The notes: generated by a model from the sequence alone, not told the origin. Counted from the first letter of the stretch, positions 1 through 9,024 are shown. The stretch is 64,000 nucleotides of DNA from Lutibacter sp. A64 (GCF_022429565.1 NZ_CP092487.1:3800001-3864000); one strand, 5' to 3'. A program made the numbers and translations.

Positions 1-1435
1 TAGAGAAAATATAAGTGTAAGTATTATTTCTCAAGGATCATCAGAACGAGGAATTGGTTTTATTGTAGATGCTAAAAATGGCTATAGAGCTAAAAAAGTA
101 CTAGAAGAAGAATTTAAAACAGAATTTCAAAGTAAAGATGTAAGTCAGGTTTATGTTACAGAAAATGTTTCGGTAATTTCTATTATAGGTCAAAGTTTAT
201 ATTCTTTTAATCAGCCATATAGCGCGTTAATTAAAAACCATATAACACCTATACTAATTAACAATACGGTTACTGGAGAAAATGTATGTTTGGTTGTAAA
301 ACAAACAGATTTAAAAAAGGCTGTTAATGTTATTCATGGAGAGATTTTTGGAGTTTCAAAAAATGTAAACATTGCTATTTTTGGGAAAGGTTTAGTTGGA
401 GGAACGCTTATAAATCAAATTTTAAAGAGCAAAGACAATATTATTAAAAGAAAAAACATCAACTTAAATATTTTTGCTGTAGCAAATTCATCAAAAGTTT
501 TATTGAATAAAAATGGGGTTTCTACAGATTGGGAAAAAGACTTAGAAAAAAGTGACGTAGAAAACAGTATTCAAAATATTTTAGAATATGCAGAAAAATT
601 TCATTTAGAAAATTTAATTGCAATTGATAATACCGCTAGTAGCGAGTTTGTTAAACATTATATAGAATTAGTTGAAGACGGTTTCGATTTAATTTCTTCA
701 AATAAAATTGCAAATACATTAGATTATACTTTTTATAAAGAATTAAGAGAAAAACTAAGTAAAAATAAAAAAACATATTTATACGAAACTAATGTTGGTG
801 CTGGATTACCATTAATAGATACTATAAAATTATTACATGATTCTGGTGAAAATATAACAGGAATAAGAGGTGTGTTTTCGGGATCGTTAAGTTATTTATT
901 TAACAATTATTCAGCACAAGATCGTCCGTTTAGTGTAGTTTTAAAAGAAGCTATAGAAAACGGATATACAGAACCAGATCCACGTGAAGATTTATGTGGA
1001 AACGATGTAGGTAGAAAATTATTGATATTAGCACGTGAATTAGATTTACAAAATGAATTTACAGATGTTAAGATTGAAAATTTAATTCCTGAAGATTTAC
1101 GTGAAGGTTCCGCATCAGAATTTTTAGGTAAACTTGATGAGATGGATGCATATTATCAGGATATTAAAGACAGTCAAAAAGAAGGTCATGTTTTAAGATA
1201 TATTGGAGATTTATCTGGTAATTTACAAGAAGATAAAGGAATTTTAGAAGTAAAATTAATTTCTGTACCTGCAAATAGCGCTTTAGGTCAAATACAAGGA
1301 GCCGATGCCATTTTTGAAGTATTTACAGAATCTTATGGAGAAAAACCTATTGTAATTCAAGGAGCTGGAGCAGGAGCGGCAGTGACAGCACGTGGAGTTT
1401 TTGGTGATGTTTTAAGACTAGCAGAGAAAAATTAA
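1..1435 (+). CDS. thrA: Bifunctional aspartokinase/homoserine dehydrogenase, 3' part
   Basis: The reading frame is open from base 2 to the stop at 1433-1435, so the gene enters from outside the window. The first ~100 codons look like the regulatory ACT region of aspartokinase. The rest is a complete homoserine dehydrogenase: an NAD(P)-binding glycine motif (IFGKGLVGG) near 374-400, the family signature GIRGVFSGSLSYLFN near 860-905, and GNDVGRKLLIL near 1000-1030 with the likely catalytic lysine. The enzyme phosphorylates aspartate and reduces aspartate semialdehyde to homoserine for threonine and methionine. A TTG at 290 could be read as a start but lies inside the open frame, so it is not the real start. 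The sulfhydrylase gene downstream uses a homoserine ester, which fits a methionine cluster. Confidence 0.93.
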   Translation, partial: RENISVSIISQGSSERGIGFIVDAKNGYRAKKVLEEEFKTEFQSKDVSQVYVTENVSVISIIGQSLYSFNQPYSALIKNHITPILINNTVTGENVCLVVKQTDLKKAVNVIHGEIFGVSKNVNIAIFGKGLVGGTLINQILKSKDNIIKRKNINLNIFAVANSSKVLLNKNGVSTDWEKDLEKSDVENSIQNILEYAEKFHLENLIAIDNTASSEFVKHYIELVEDGFDLISSNKIANTLDYTFYKELREKLSKNKKTYLYETNVGAGLPLIDTIKLLHDSGENITGIRGVFSGSLSYLFNNYSAQDRPFSVVLKEAIENGYTEPDPREDLCGNDVGRKLLILARELDLQNEFTDVKIENLIPEDLREGSASEFLGKLDEMDAYYQDIKDSQKEGHVLRYIGDLSGNLQEDKGILEVKLISVPANSALGQIQGADAIFEVFTESYGEKPIVIQGAGAGAAVTARGVFGDVLRLAEKN

Positions 1436-1471
1436 TTTGCAAGGTTAAAGTTAAAAGGTAACATCAAAAAC

Positions 1472-1556
1472 GCGTTAGCGATAGTAGTGGCATCCTTTTT
1501 TAAAGTGGAACGAAGAAAAAGATATAACGGATAGCGCGACCTGCAAGGAAACGCCC
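1472..1556 (+). repeat. 85-bp dispersed structured repeat, copy 1
   Basis: An 85-bp segment that recurs at 13612-13696 in the same orientation with 8 mismatches by hand count. Its ends are complementary (GCGTT and AACGC). Inside, ATC plus a T run faces an A run plus GAT, and CCT/AGG can form a small hairpin near the 3' end. It therefore looks like a folded RNA or palindromic intergenic element. It fills most of the 139 bp between thrA and metZ. Function unknown. Confidence 0.75.
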
Positions 1557-1574
1557 AAAAGAATACTATATTAA

Positions 1575-2744
1575 ATGAGTAAAAAAAAATTTGAAACAGC
1601 AGCAATTAGAACTCAATTAGAACGTTCACAATTTCAGGAACATTCTACACCAATGTATGTAACTTCTAGTTTTGTTTTTGAAGACGCAGAAGATATGAGA
1701 GCTTCTTTTAGTGAAGAAAAAGATAGAAATATTTATTCACGTTTTAGCAATCCAAACACTACGGAATTTGTTGAGAAAGTTGTTACAATGGAAGCTGCTG
1801 AAGATGGTTATGCTTTTGCAACTGGAATGGCTGCTATATATTCTACGTTTGCAGCTTTATTAAGTAGTGGTGATCATATAGTTTCTGCGCGTTCGGTTTT
1901 TGGTTCTACACATACTTTATTTACTAAGTATTTTCCAAAATGGAATATAGAAACGTCATACTTTGATATTAACAATCCTAATGAAATTGAAAGTTTAATA
2001 ACGCCTTCAACTAAAATTTTATATGCTGAATCTCCAACAAACCCAGGCGTCGATATTATTGATTTAGAAATATTAGGAAAAATTGCAAAAAAACACAATC
2101 TAATATTAATTATAGATAATTGTTTTGCAACACCATATATTCAACAACCAATTAAATTTGGTGCAGATTTAGTAGTACATTCTGCTACTAAATTAATGGA
2201 CGGGCAAGGAAGAGTTTTAGGAGGCGTTGTTGTTGGTAAGTCTGAATTGGTTCGAGAAATTTACTTATTTTCACGTAATACGGGTCCTGCAATGTCTCCA
2301 TTTAACGCTTGGACTTTAAGTAAAAGTTTAGAAACTTTGGCTGTAAGAGTTGATAGACATTGCGAAAATGCACTTAAAATTGCTAAAACTTTAGAAAGTA
2401 ATGCAAATATTTTAAAAGTTAAATATCCATTTTTAACATCGCATCCTCAATATAAAATTGCCAAAAAGCAAATGAAATTAGGAGGAAATATTATTGCTGT
2501 TGAAGTAAAAGGAGGTATAGAAGCAGGAAGAAAATTTTTAAATGCTATTAAAATGTGTTCACTTTCGGCAAATTTAGGAGATACTAGAACTATAGTTACA
2601 CACCCTGCATCTACAACACATAGCAAACTTAGTGAACAAGAACGTTTAGCAGCTGGAATTACACCCGGTTTAGTGCGTATTTCAGTTGGTTTAGAAAATG
2701 TGAATGACATTCTAGAGGATATTGAACAGGCATTAAATACTTAA
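1575..2744 (+). CDS. metZ: O-succinylhomoserine sulfhydrylase (trans-sulfuration family)
   Basis: A 389-aa PLP enzyme of the Cys/Met metabolism family. The motif HSATKLMDGQGRVLGG carries the PLP-binding lysine (K206); the GQGRVLGG tail is typical of MetZ rather than cystathionine gamma-synthase. The mid-region YAESPTNPG and IDNCFATP are family motifs. It should join sulfide to an O-acylhomoserine to give homocysteine, using sulfide from the sulfate reduction genes that follow. The acyl donor (succinyl or acetyl) cannot be proved from sequence. It follows thrA after a repeat-filled gap and ends at a strong hairpin that includes its stop codon. Confidence 0.85.
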   Translation: MSKKKFETAAIRTQLERSQFQEHSTPMYVTSSFVFEDAEDMRASFSEEKDRNIYSRFSNPNTTEFVEKVVTMEAAEDGYAFATGMAAIYSTFAALLSSGDHIVSARSVFGSTHTLFTKYFPKWNIETSYFDINNPNEIESLITPSTKILYAESPTNPGVDIIDLEILGKIAKKHNLILIIDNCFATPYIQQPIKFGADLVVHSATKLMDGQGRVLGGVVVGKSELVREIYLFSRNTGPAMSPFNAWTLSKSLETLAVRVDRHCENALKIAKTLESNANILKVKYPFLTSHPQYKIAKKQMKLGGNIIAVEVKGGIEAGRKFLNAIKMCSLSANLGDTRTIVTHPASTTHSKLSEQERLAAGITPGLVRISVGLENVNDILEDIEQALNT

Positions 2745-2780
2745 ATTTTAACAAATTTTTTTAAAAAATGTTAAAATTTA
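2742..2780 (+). terminator. Hairpin terminator after metZ
   Basis: Perfect 12-bp inverted repeat TAAATTTTAACA / TGTTAAAATTTA. The loop of T and A runs can extend the stem. The left arm begins at the metZ stop codon. It is very AT-rich, so its strength is uncertain. Confidence 0.6.
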
Positions 2781-2794
2781 GTAGAATAATAATC

Positions 2795-2823
2795 TATTAG
2801 TCTATCGAGTTGGTAGGCTAATA
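2795..2823. promoter_or_regulatory. Dyad operator candidate of the sulfate assimilation genes
   Basis: A 29-bp imperfect palindrome with arms TATTAG.CTA.C and G.TAG.CTAATA, centred near 2809. It overlaps the -33 box of the promoter candidate at 2810-2840, a position expected for a repressor or a sulfur-responsive regulator. No similar dyad was seen before other genes in the window. Confidence 0.5.
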
Positions 2824-2840
2824 AAAAAAATGTATGTTTG
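2810..2840 (+). promoter_or_regulatory. Promoter candidate for DUF2061-cysH-cysD-cysN
   Basis: TTG (2810-2812), 20 bp, then TATGTTTG (2833-2840), matching the Bacteroidota pattern TTG-N19/20-TAnnTTTG. It lies 26 bp before the first start codon of the sulfate assimilation cluster. Confidence 0.6.
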
Positions 2841-2866
2841 CCATCAAAATAGTATAAAAGAAAAAA

Positions 2867-3133
2867 ATGATACTAGATCAATTATTTATTTTAAACAAAA
2901 CGCCTAAAGCTAAAAGCAAAACAAAATCGAAAGATTCTGAAAAACCTTTACGCAGTGTTGTAAAATCAATTAGCTGGAGGATTGTTGGAACTTTAGATAC
3001 GGTATTAATTTCTTGGTTAGTTACCGGACATATAGCGCTGGCTTTATCAATTGGTTCTATAGAATTAATTACAAAAATGGTATTGTACTTTTTTCATGAA
3101 AGAATTTGGAATAAAATAAAATGGGGAAAATAA
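2867..3133 (+). CDS. DUF2061 membrane protein
   Basis: An 88-aa protein. After a lysine-rich N-terminal stretch (to about residue 30) comes a DUF2061 domain: KSISWRIVGTLDT, then hydrophobic segments at about 38-55 and 60-78, ending with FFHERIWNKIKWG. DUF2061 proteins are small inner-membrane proteins often found beside sulfate assimilation genes; their function is not established. It is the first gene after the promoter and dyad, and its stop overlaps the cysH start (TAATG), so translation is probably coupled. Confidence 0.8.
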   Translation: MILDQLFILNKTPKAKSKTKSKDSEKPLRSVVKSISWRIVGTLDTVLISWLVTGHIALALSIGSIELITKMVLYFFHERIWNKIKWGK

Positions 3134-3750
3134 TGAAACAGTTTAATATTGAACAAATAAATGAAGATTTAAAAGATAAATCTCCAGCAGAAATTATTAC
3201 TTGGGCATTGTCAGTTGCTAAAAACCCAGTGTTAACAACAAACTTTAGACCGTATGAAGTTGTTATTTTACACGCTTGTACGCAAGTTGAACCAGAATTA
3301 AAAATTATTTGGTGTGATACAGGTTATAACACACCACAAACATATAAGCATGCAAATGAACTGATACATGCGCTAGAGTTAAATGTACATTTATATGTGC
3401 CAAAACAAACAGCTGCGTATAGAGATTCAATTATTGGAATCCCTCAAATTGATGATCCACAACATAAAATTTTTACTGAACAAGTAAAACTAGAGCCGTT
3501 TACTAGAGCAATGCAAGAGCATAAACCAGATGTTTGGTTTACAAATTTAAGAAAAGGTCAAACTGCTTTTAGAGATAGCATTAATGTAGTTTCATTAAGT
3601 AAAGATGGTATTTTAAAAGTGAGTCCTTTTTATAATTATTCAGATGCGCAATTAGATGCATATCTAGAAGAATATGAATTGCCAAATGAGTTTAAATATT
3701 TCGACCCTACAAAAGTATTAGAAAATAGAGAATGTGGTTTACATTCGTAA
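3133..3750 (+). CDS. cysH: Phosphoadenylyl/adenylyl-sulfate reductase
   Basis: A thioredoxin-dependent reductase that releases sulfite from (P)APS. The C-terminal catalytic motif RECGLHS is present, and the N-terminal half has the PAPS reductase fold features (VVILHACTQ, IIWCDTGYNTPQTY). I chose the ATG at 3133 (205 aa), which overlaps the previous stop; an in-frame ATG at 3121 would add four residues (MGKI). Odd point: there is no CC...CxxC iron-sulfur motif, as in PAPS-specific enzymes, yet the cluster has no APS kinase (cysC), and CysN is too short to carry one. Either cysC is elsewhere or this enzyme takes APS without a cluster. Confidence 0.88.
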   Translation: MKQFNIEQINEDLKDKSPAEIITWALSVAKNPVLTTNFRPYEVVILHACTQVEPELKIIWCDTGYNTPQTYKHANELIHALELNVHLYVPKQTAAYRDSIIGIPQIDDPQHKIFTEQVKLEPFTRAMQEHKPDVWFTNLRKGQTAFRDSINVVSLSKDGILKVSPFYNYSDAQLDAYLEEYELPNEFKYFDPTKVLENRECGLHS

Positions 3751-3760
3751 AAAGTGAATT

Positions 3761-4660
3761 ATGACAGATAAATTATACATAAATCAATTAGAAAACGAAG
3801 CAATTTACATTATAAGAGAAGTTGCGGCACAGTTTAAAAAACCAGTGCTGTTATTTTCTGGAGGAAAAGATTCTATAACTTTAGTTAGGCTGGCTCAAAA
3901 AGCATTTTATCCAGCAAAAATTCCTTTTCCTTTAATGCATATTGATACAGGACATAATTTTCCTGAAACTATTGAATTTAGAGATCGATTGGTAAAAGAA
4001 TTAGGCTTAGAATTAATCGTTAGAAATGTTCAAGATTCTATTGATCAAGGAAAAGTAAAAGAAGAATCTGGAAGGTATTCTAGTAGAAATATGTTGCAAA
4101 CAACTACGCTTTTAGATGCTATAGAAGAATTTAAATTTGACGCTTGTATTGGTGGAGCGCGTAGAGATGAAGAAAAAGCAAGAGCAAAAGAACGTATTTT
4201 TTCTGTACGTGACGATTTTGGTCAGTGGGATGAGAAAAACCAACGTCCAGAACTATTTGATATGTTAAACGGACAAATAGATTTTGGTCAAAATGTACGA
4301 GTTTTTCCAATTTCTAACTGGACAGAATTAGATGTTTGGACTTATATTGAACGCGAAGATTTAGAAATTCCTTCTATTTATTTTTCACACCCAAGAAAAA
4401 CATTTGTGCGCGATGGTTTAATCTGGTCAGCTTCTGAACATGTGTACAGAGATGAAGAAGAAGTAGTAGAAGAACGTATTGTTCGTTTTAGAACTGTTGG
4501 TGATATGAGTTGTACAGCAGCAGTAGCTTCTTACGCCGAAACAATTAGTGAAGTAGTTGCTGAAATTAGAGATTCAAGTATATCTGAAAGAGGTGCAAGG
4601 ATTGACGATAAAAGATCAGAAGCAGCAATGGAAGAACGTAAACAACAAGGGTACTTTTAA
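3761..4660 (+). CDS. cysD: Sulfate adenylyltransferase, small subunit
   Basis: A 299-aa ATP sulfurylase catalytic subunit. It has the PP-loop (LLFSGGKDSITLVRLA, residues about 29-44), the pattern HIDTGHNFPETIEFRD, and ACIGGARRDEEKARAKERIFS, all hallmarks of CysD. With CysN it makes APS from sulfate and ATP in the cytoplasm. It starts 10 bp after cysH and ends as a full-length protein (RSEAAMEERKQQGYF is the usual C-terminus). Confidence 0.95.
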   Translation: MTDKLYINQLENEAIYIIREVAAQFKKPVLLFSGGKDSITLVRLAQKAFYPAKIPFPLMHIDTGHNFPETIEFRDRLVKELGLELIVRNVQDSIDQGKVKEESGRYSSRNMLQTTTLLDAIEEFKFDACIGGARRDEEKARAKERIFSVRDDFGQWDEKNQRPELFDMLNGQIDFGQNVRVFPISNWTELDVWTYIEREDLEIPSIYFSHPRKTFVRDGLIWSASEHVYRDEEEVVEERIVRFRTVGDMSCTAAVASYAETISEVVAEIRDSSISERGARIDDKRSEAAMEERKQQGYF

Positions 4661-4680
4661 AATTTTCTTTAGAAAATTTT
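4659..4680 (+). other. Hairpin between cysD and cysN
   Basis: Perfect 9-bp inverted repeat AAAATTTTC / GAAAATTTT around a 4-base loop, starting at the cysD stop. No long T run follows outside the stem, and cysN continues on the same strand, so it may be an mRNA stabilising or attenuating hairpin rather than a full terminator. Confidence 0.4.
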
Positions 4681-4775
4681 GCCTTTAGCTTTTGGCAATT
4701 AGTCAATAGCAGATTAATAAAATGATAATAAAATTTAGCCAATAGCAAAATGCGAATGGCACATAGCTAAAAAGA

Positions 4776-6023
4776 ATGGAAGTTTTAAAAATAGCAACAG
4801 CAGGAAGTGTAGATGATGGGAAAAGTACATTAATTGGAAGATTATTGTACGATACAAAATCGTTAACAGATGATAAATTAGAAGCCATTGAACGTAGCTC
4901 TAAGCAAAAAGGGTACGATTATTTAGATTTTTCCTTAGCAACAGATGGTTTAGTAGCTGAAAGAGAACAAGGAATTACTATTGATGTAGCTCATATTTAT
5001 TTTTCAACTGCAACAAAAAGTTATATAATTGCCGATACTCCAGGACACGTAGAATATACGCGTAATATGGTTACAGGCGCATCTACATCGCAAGTTGGTG
5101 TGGTTTTAATTGATGCGCGTCACGGTGTTATTGAACAAACCTATCGTCATTTTTTTATCAATAATTTATTGAGAATTAAAAATGTAATTGTAGCGGTAAA
5201 TAAAATGGATTTAGTTGATTTTTCTGAAGAAAGATACAACGAAATTAAAGCAGATTTTCAAAAGGTAGTTGATAAAAGTGATTACGAAGATCAAAACATT
5301 ACATTTATTCCTGTAAGCGCTTTAAAAGGAGATAATGTGGTTGAGCAATCAACAAATATGCCTTGGTTTTCAGGTAAAACCTTATTGCAATATTTAGAGG
5401 AAATAGATAGCGAAGATATTTATAATAAAGGTAAAGTACGTTTTCCGGTGCAATATGTAATTCGCCCAAAAACATCAGCATATCACGATTTTAGAGGGTA
5501 TGCAGGTAAAGTGTACGGAGGTGAATTAAATGTTGGTGATGAAGTTGTTATTTTACCTTCAAAAACAAAATCAAAAATAAAAGAAATCTTCTTTTATGAT
5601 AAAAAATATAAAACTGCAGCTCGTAGATCTTCAGTAACAGTTACCCTAGAAGATGATGTAAATGTGAGCCGAGGCGATATGATTGTAAAAGAAAGTGAAT
5701 TGCCGAAAATTGAAAAAAAGTTTACAGCAACTGTAACTTGGATGGATAACGAAAATCTAACACCTGGCTCAAAATATGTTTTACAACACGGCGTAAATAA
5801 AGTATTGGCTAAAGTTGGAGCGATTCACAATAAAATAAATCCAGATTATTCTGGAATTGAAACAGGAGTTGAAAGTTTAAAAATGAACGATATTGCGTCT
5901 ATTTCTTTTCAAGTAAATAAACCAATTTTTTTTGATGCTTTTAAAGAGCATAGAACTAACGGATCTTTTATTTTAATCGATCCACAATCTAACAATACCG
6001 TAGGAGTCGGATTTATTGAATAA
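4776..6023 (+). CDS. cysN: Sulfate adenylyltransferase, large GTPase subunit
   Basis: A 415-aa EF-Tu-like GTPase that drives APS formation with CysD. G1 is GSVDDGKST (residues 9-17), G3 is DTPGHVEY, and G4 is NKMD. Beta-barrel domains follow (VQYVIRPKT... to the C-terminus). Length is that of the GTPase alone, so there is no fused CysC kinase domain. It lies 115 bp after cysD; the gap holds a hairpin and short imperfect repeats of AATAGCA type, and no gene. Confidence 0.95.
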   Translation: MEVLKIATAGSVDDGKSTLIGRLLYDTKSLTDDKLEAIERSSKQKGYDYLDFSLATDGLVAEREQGITIDVAHIYFSTATKSYIIADTPGHVEYTRNMVTGASTSQVGVVLIDARHGVIEQTYRHFFINNLLRIKNVIVAVNKMDLVDFSEERYNEIKADFQKVVDKSDYEDQNITFIPVSALKGDNVVEQSTNMPWFSGKTLLQYLEEIDSEDIYNKGKVRFPVQYVIRPKTSAYHDFRGYAGKVYGGELNVGDEVVILPSKTKSKIKEIFFYDKKYKTAARRSSVTVTLEDDVNVSRGDMIVKESELPKIEKKFTATVTWMDNENLTPGSKYVLQHGVNKVLAKVGAIHNKINPDYSGIETGVESLKMNDIASISFQVNKPIFFDAFKEHRTNGSFILIDPQSNNTVGVGFIE

Positions 6024-6064
6024 CTAAAAGAAAATCAATTACATATTAATTTATTGAAGCTTAT

Positions 6065-6086
6065 AATTCCTTATGAACTAGGAATT
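6065..6086 (+). other. Hairpin between cysN and the sulfite reductase gene
   Basis: Perfect 7-bp inverted repeat AATTCCT / AGGAATT with an 8-base loop in the 93-bp gap after cysN. It may terminate or process the upstream message; no T run follows directly. Confidence 0.35.
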
Positions 6087-6116
6087 CTATTATTACTAAC
6101 TAAAAAATAAAATAGC

Positions 6117-8207
6117 ATGCAAAGCTTTAGAAGCGAGATCGAAAATCCGATCGTCGAAAAGGATATTATTGAACTAGAAAAAAAGATTCAACAGTTTTAT
6201 AAGGGTGAAATTGATGAAGATAGATTTAGAAGTTTACGTCTTGCGAGAGGTGTTTACGGTCAACGCCAATTTGGTGTTCAAATGATTCGTATTAAGTTAC
6301 CTTACGGAAGAGTTACAAGTGAACAATTACACAGAATCTCTAATGTTTCAGATGAATATTCTAGAGGAAGATTGCATATTACTACGCGTCAAGATATTCA
6401 AATTCATCACGTTAGTTTAGATAGAACTCCAGAATTATGGGCAGAACTAGAAAAAGATGATATTACCTTGCGTGAAGCTTGTGGAAATGCCGTTAGAAAT
6501 GTAACCGCAAGTGAAACTGCAGGTATTGATCCAGAAGAACCTTTTGATGTTTCTCCGTATGCACAAGCTACTTTTGAATTTTTTTTAAGAAACCCAATCT
6601 GTCAAGAACTTGGTAGAAAATTTAAAATTTCTTTCTCAGGAACCGACAAAGATACAGCCTTAAGTTTTATGCACGATTTAGGTTATATTGCTAAAATTAA
6701 AGATGGTGTAACTGGTTTTAAAGTAATGCTTGCTGGTGGATTAGGATCGCAAGCTAGATTAGCAGATACACTTTTTGAATTTATTGAAGCTGATAAAATT
6801 ATACCTCTAACTGAAGCTGTTTTACGTGTTTTTGATAGGTATGGAGAACGCTCTAGAAGAGCAAAGGCACGTTTAAAATTTTTAATAAAAGATATTGGTT
6901 TTAATGCATTTGTAAAATTGGTTGAAGAAGAGCAAAAAGCACTATCAGTAAAAACATACCCGATAGATACTTCTAATTTTGATGCTGAGGTAGATTTATC
7001 TCATGTTCAAATTCCAACAGTAGAAATTAAAAATGAAAAAGCTTTTGAAGCTTGGAAAGCAATAAATGTAATTCCTCAAAAGCAAAAAGGTTTAAGTGCT
7101 ATTGGAATAAAAGTGCATTTAGGAGATTTTTATACCGATAAAGCTAGAATTTTAGCAGATTTAATTAAAAAATATGCAGGTAATGAAATTCGTTTAACAT
7201 TACGTCAAAATATATTAATTCGTCATGTAAAAAATGAATTATTGCCTTTTTTCTATGTAGAGTTAAAAAAAATGGGTTTTGTAGATTTAGGGTACGAAAG
7301 TACGTTAGATATTACATCGTGTCCAGGAACAGATACCTGTAATTTAGGTATTGCAAGTAGTACGGGAATTTCCGTGGCATTAGAAAATGTATTGAAAAAT
7401 GAATACCCTCAATACGCAAACAACAAAAATATTACTATAAAAATTAGTGGTTGTATGAATTCTTGTGGGCAACATACAATGGCGCATATTGGTTTTCAAG
7501 GTATGTCTATTAAATCTGGAAATTTGGTAGCTCCAGCTTTACAAGTATTATTAGGAGGAAGTGTTTTAGGAGATGGAAAAGGTAGAATTGCTAATAAAGT
7601 ATTAAAAATACCAAGTAAACGAGGCCCAAACGCATTACGTTCAATTTTAAATGATTATGAGGCAAATGTTCTAGCTAACGAAAGTTTTATAGATTATTAC
7701 GACCGCCAAGGTGAACGTTATTTTTATAACCTGCTAAAACCTTTGTCAGATACTACTAATTTAGAACAAAACGATTTTATTGACTGGGGAAGTGAACATG
7801 CTTATGAAAAAGCTGTTGGAGTAGGAGAATGTGCAGGTGTTGTTATAGATTTAATTGCTACGCTATTATTAGAAAGTGAAGAAAAATTAGAAAACGCTTC
7901 AGAGTCGTTAAATCTAAATCAGTTTTCAGATAGTATTTATTACGCATATTCAAGTATTGTTAATACCGCAAAAGCTTTGCTAACTTCAGAAGAAAAGAAA
8001 ACCAATACACATGTTGGTATTATTTCTCAGTTTGATGAGTTTTTTGGAGATAAAATTGATTTAGGCGTGCCTTTTTCAACATTGATTTATCAAATAAAAA
8101 ATAATGAACCAACTAAAGAATTTGCTCAAAAATATTTGAGCGATGCACAGTTGTTTTATAAAAAAGCAAATGATTATAGAGCTAAAACTGTGAGTAATGA
8201 AAACTAA
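6117..8207 (+). CDS. Siroheme sulfite (nitrite/sulfite) reductase with C-terminal HEPN-like domain
   Basis: A 696-aa hemoprotein that should reduce sulfite to sulfide. It has two half-repeats of the nitrite/sulfite reductase fold. RGRLHITTRQDIQIHH lies near residues 80-95. The siroheme/4Fe-4S cysteines are C402, C408, C446 and C450 (CPGTDTC and CMNSCG). The core should end near residue 555. The remaining ~140 residues (from about SEHAYEKAVGVGECAG) are helical and resemble a HEPN domain (FSDSIYYAYSSIVNTAKALL); that assignment is my inference. The context (cysDN before, siroheme synthesis after) favours sulfite over nitrite as substrate. Its last codons overlap cobA by 11 bp. Confidence 0.85.
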   Translation: MQSFRSEIENPIVEKDIIELEKKIQQFYKGEIDEDRFRSLRLARGVYGQRQFGVQMIRIKLPYGRVTSEQLHRISNVSDEYSRGRLHITTRQDIQIHHVSLDRTPELWAELEKDDITLREACGNAVRNVTASETAGIDPEEPFDVSPYAQATFEFFLRNPICQELGRKFKISFSGTDKDTALSFMHDLGYIAKIKDGVTGFKVMLAGGLGSQARLADTLFEFIEADKIIPLTEAVLRVFDRYGERSRRAKARLKFLIKDIGFNAFVKLVEEEQKALSVKTYPIDTSNFDAEVDLSHVQIPTVEIKNEKAFEAWKAINVIPQKQKGLSAIGIKVHLGDFYTDKARILADLIKKYAGNEIRLTLRQNILIRHVKNELLPFFYVELKKMGFVDLGYESTLDITSCPGTDTCNLGIASSTGISVALENVLKNEYPQYANNKNITIKISGCMNSCGQHTMAHIGFQGMSIKSGNLVAPALQVLLGGSVLGDGKGRIANKVLKIPSKRGPNALRSILNDYEANVLANESFIDYYDRQGERYFYNLLKPLSDTTNLEQNDFIDWGSEHAYEKAVGVGECAGVVIDLIATLLLESEEKLENASESLNLNQFSDSIYYAYSSIVNTAKALLTSEEKKTNTHVGIISQFDEFFGDKIDLGVPFSTLIYQIKNNEPTKEFAQKYLSDAQLFYKKANDYRAKTVSNEN

Positions 8208-8973
8208 ATTAGAAAAAAAAGTAACTTTAGTTGGAGCTGGTCCAGGAGATCCAGATTTAATAACGGTAAAAGGTGTAAAAGCATTGCAAAAAGCCAATGT
8301 TATTTTATATGACGCTTTAATAAATAGAGAATTATTAGCGTATGCACCAACTGCAAAAAAGATTTTTGTTGGTAAACGTAAAGGAATGCATAGCTTTTCT
8401 CAAGATCAGATTAACGAGTTAATAGTTAAAAGCGCTTTTGAGTACGGAAATGTTGTCCGTTTAAAGGGAGGTGATCCTTTTATTTTTGGAAGAGGTACTG
8501 AAGAAATTGATTATATTGAGTCATTTGGTATAGAAACCGAAGTTGTTTCAGGTATTTCATCATCAATGGCTGTACCTGCAAGTCAAGGTATTTCATTAAC
8601 AAAAAGAGGTGTTGCTGAAAGTTTTTGGGTAATTACAGGAACCACTTCAGAAAAAAAATTATCGGGCGATGTATATTTGGCGGCTCAATCAACAGCTACA
8701 GTTGTTATTTTAATGGGGATGAGTAAGTTGGATGAAATTGTTTCAGTTTTTAAAAAATATAATAAAACTGAAATACCAACAGCAATTATTCAAAACGGAA
8801 CAACAAAAAACGAAAAATTAGGATTAGGTACAATAAATACCATTGAAGAGGTTGTAGCTCAAAAAAAATTGTCTTCACCAGCCATAATTGTTATTGGTGA
8901 AGTAGTTAAGGAAAGTTCAAAATTTCACTTATTTTATAAAAATGTTCATTCTGAATTGTTAAAAGAGTTGTAA
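8197..8973 (+). CDS. cobA: Uroporphyrinogen-III C-methyltransferase
   Basis: A 258-aa SAM-dependent methyltransferase making precorrin-2 for siroheme. Family motifs are clear: VTLVGAGPGDPDLITVKG at the N-terminus, VRLKGGDPFIFGRG near residue 90, and the GITLTKRG-like segment GISLTKRGVAES. It overlaps the end of the sulfite reductase gene by 11 bp, which implies coupled translation and fits supply of siroheme to that enzyme. Confidence 0.95.
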   Translation: MKTKLEKKVTLVGAGPGDPDLITVKGVKALQKANVILYDALINRELLAYAPTAKKIFVGKRKGMHSFSQDQINELIVKSAFEYGNVVRLKGGDPFIFGRGTEEIDYIESFGIETEVVSGISSSMAVPASQGISLTKRGVAESFWVITGTTSEKKLSGDVYLAAQSTATVVILMGMSKLDEIVSVFKKYNKTEIPTAIIQNGTTKNEKLGLGTINTIEEVVAQKKLSSPAIIVIGEVVKESSKFHLFYKNVHSELLKEL

Positions 8974-9024
8974 TTGCATTTTAGTAGTAGTTTTACAGCT
9001 AAGAGTGTTTAAAATAAAGTTACT

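Noticed and set aside
290-292. TTG start making a separate homoserine dehydrogenase
   Set aside because: The frame is open upstream to the window edge and encodes an ACT-like region, so the protein is the fused aspartokinase form.
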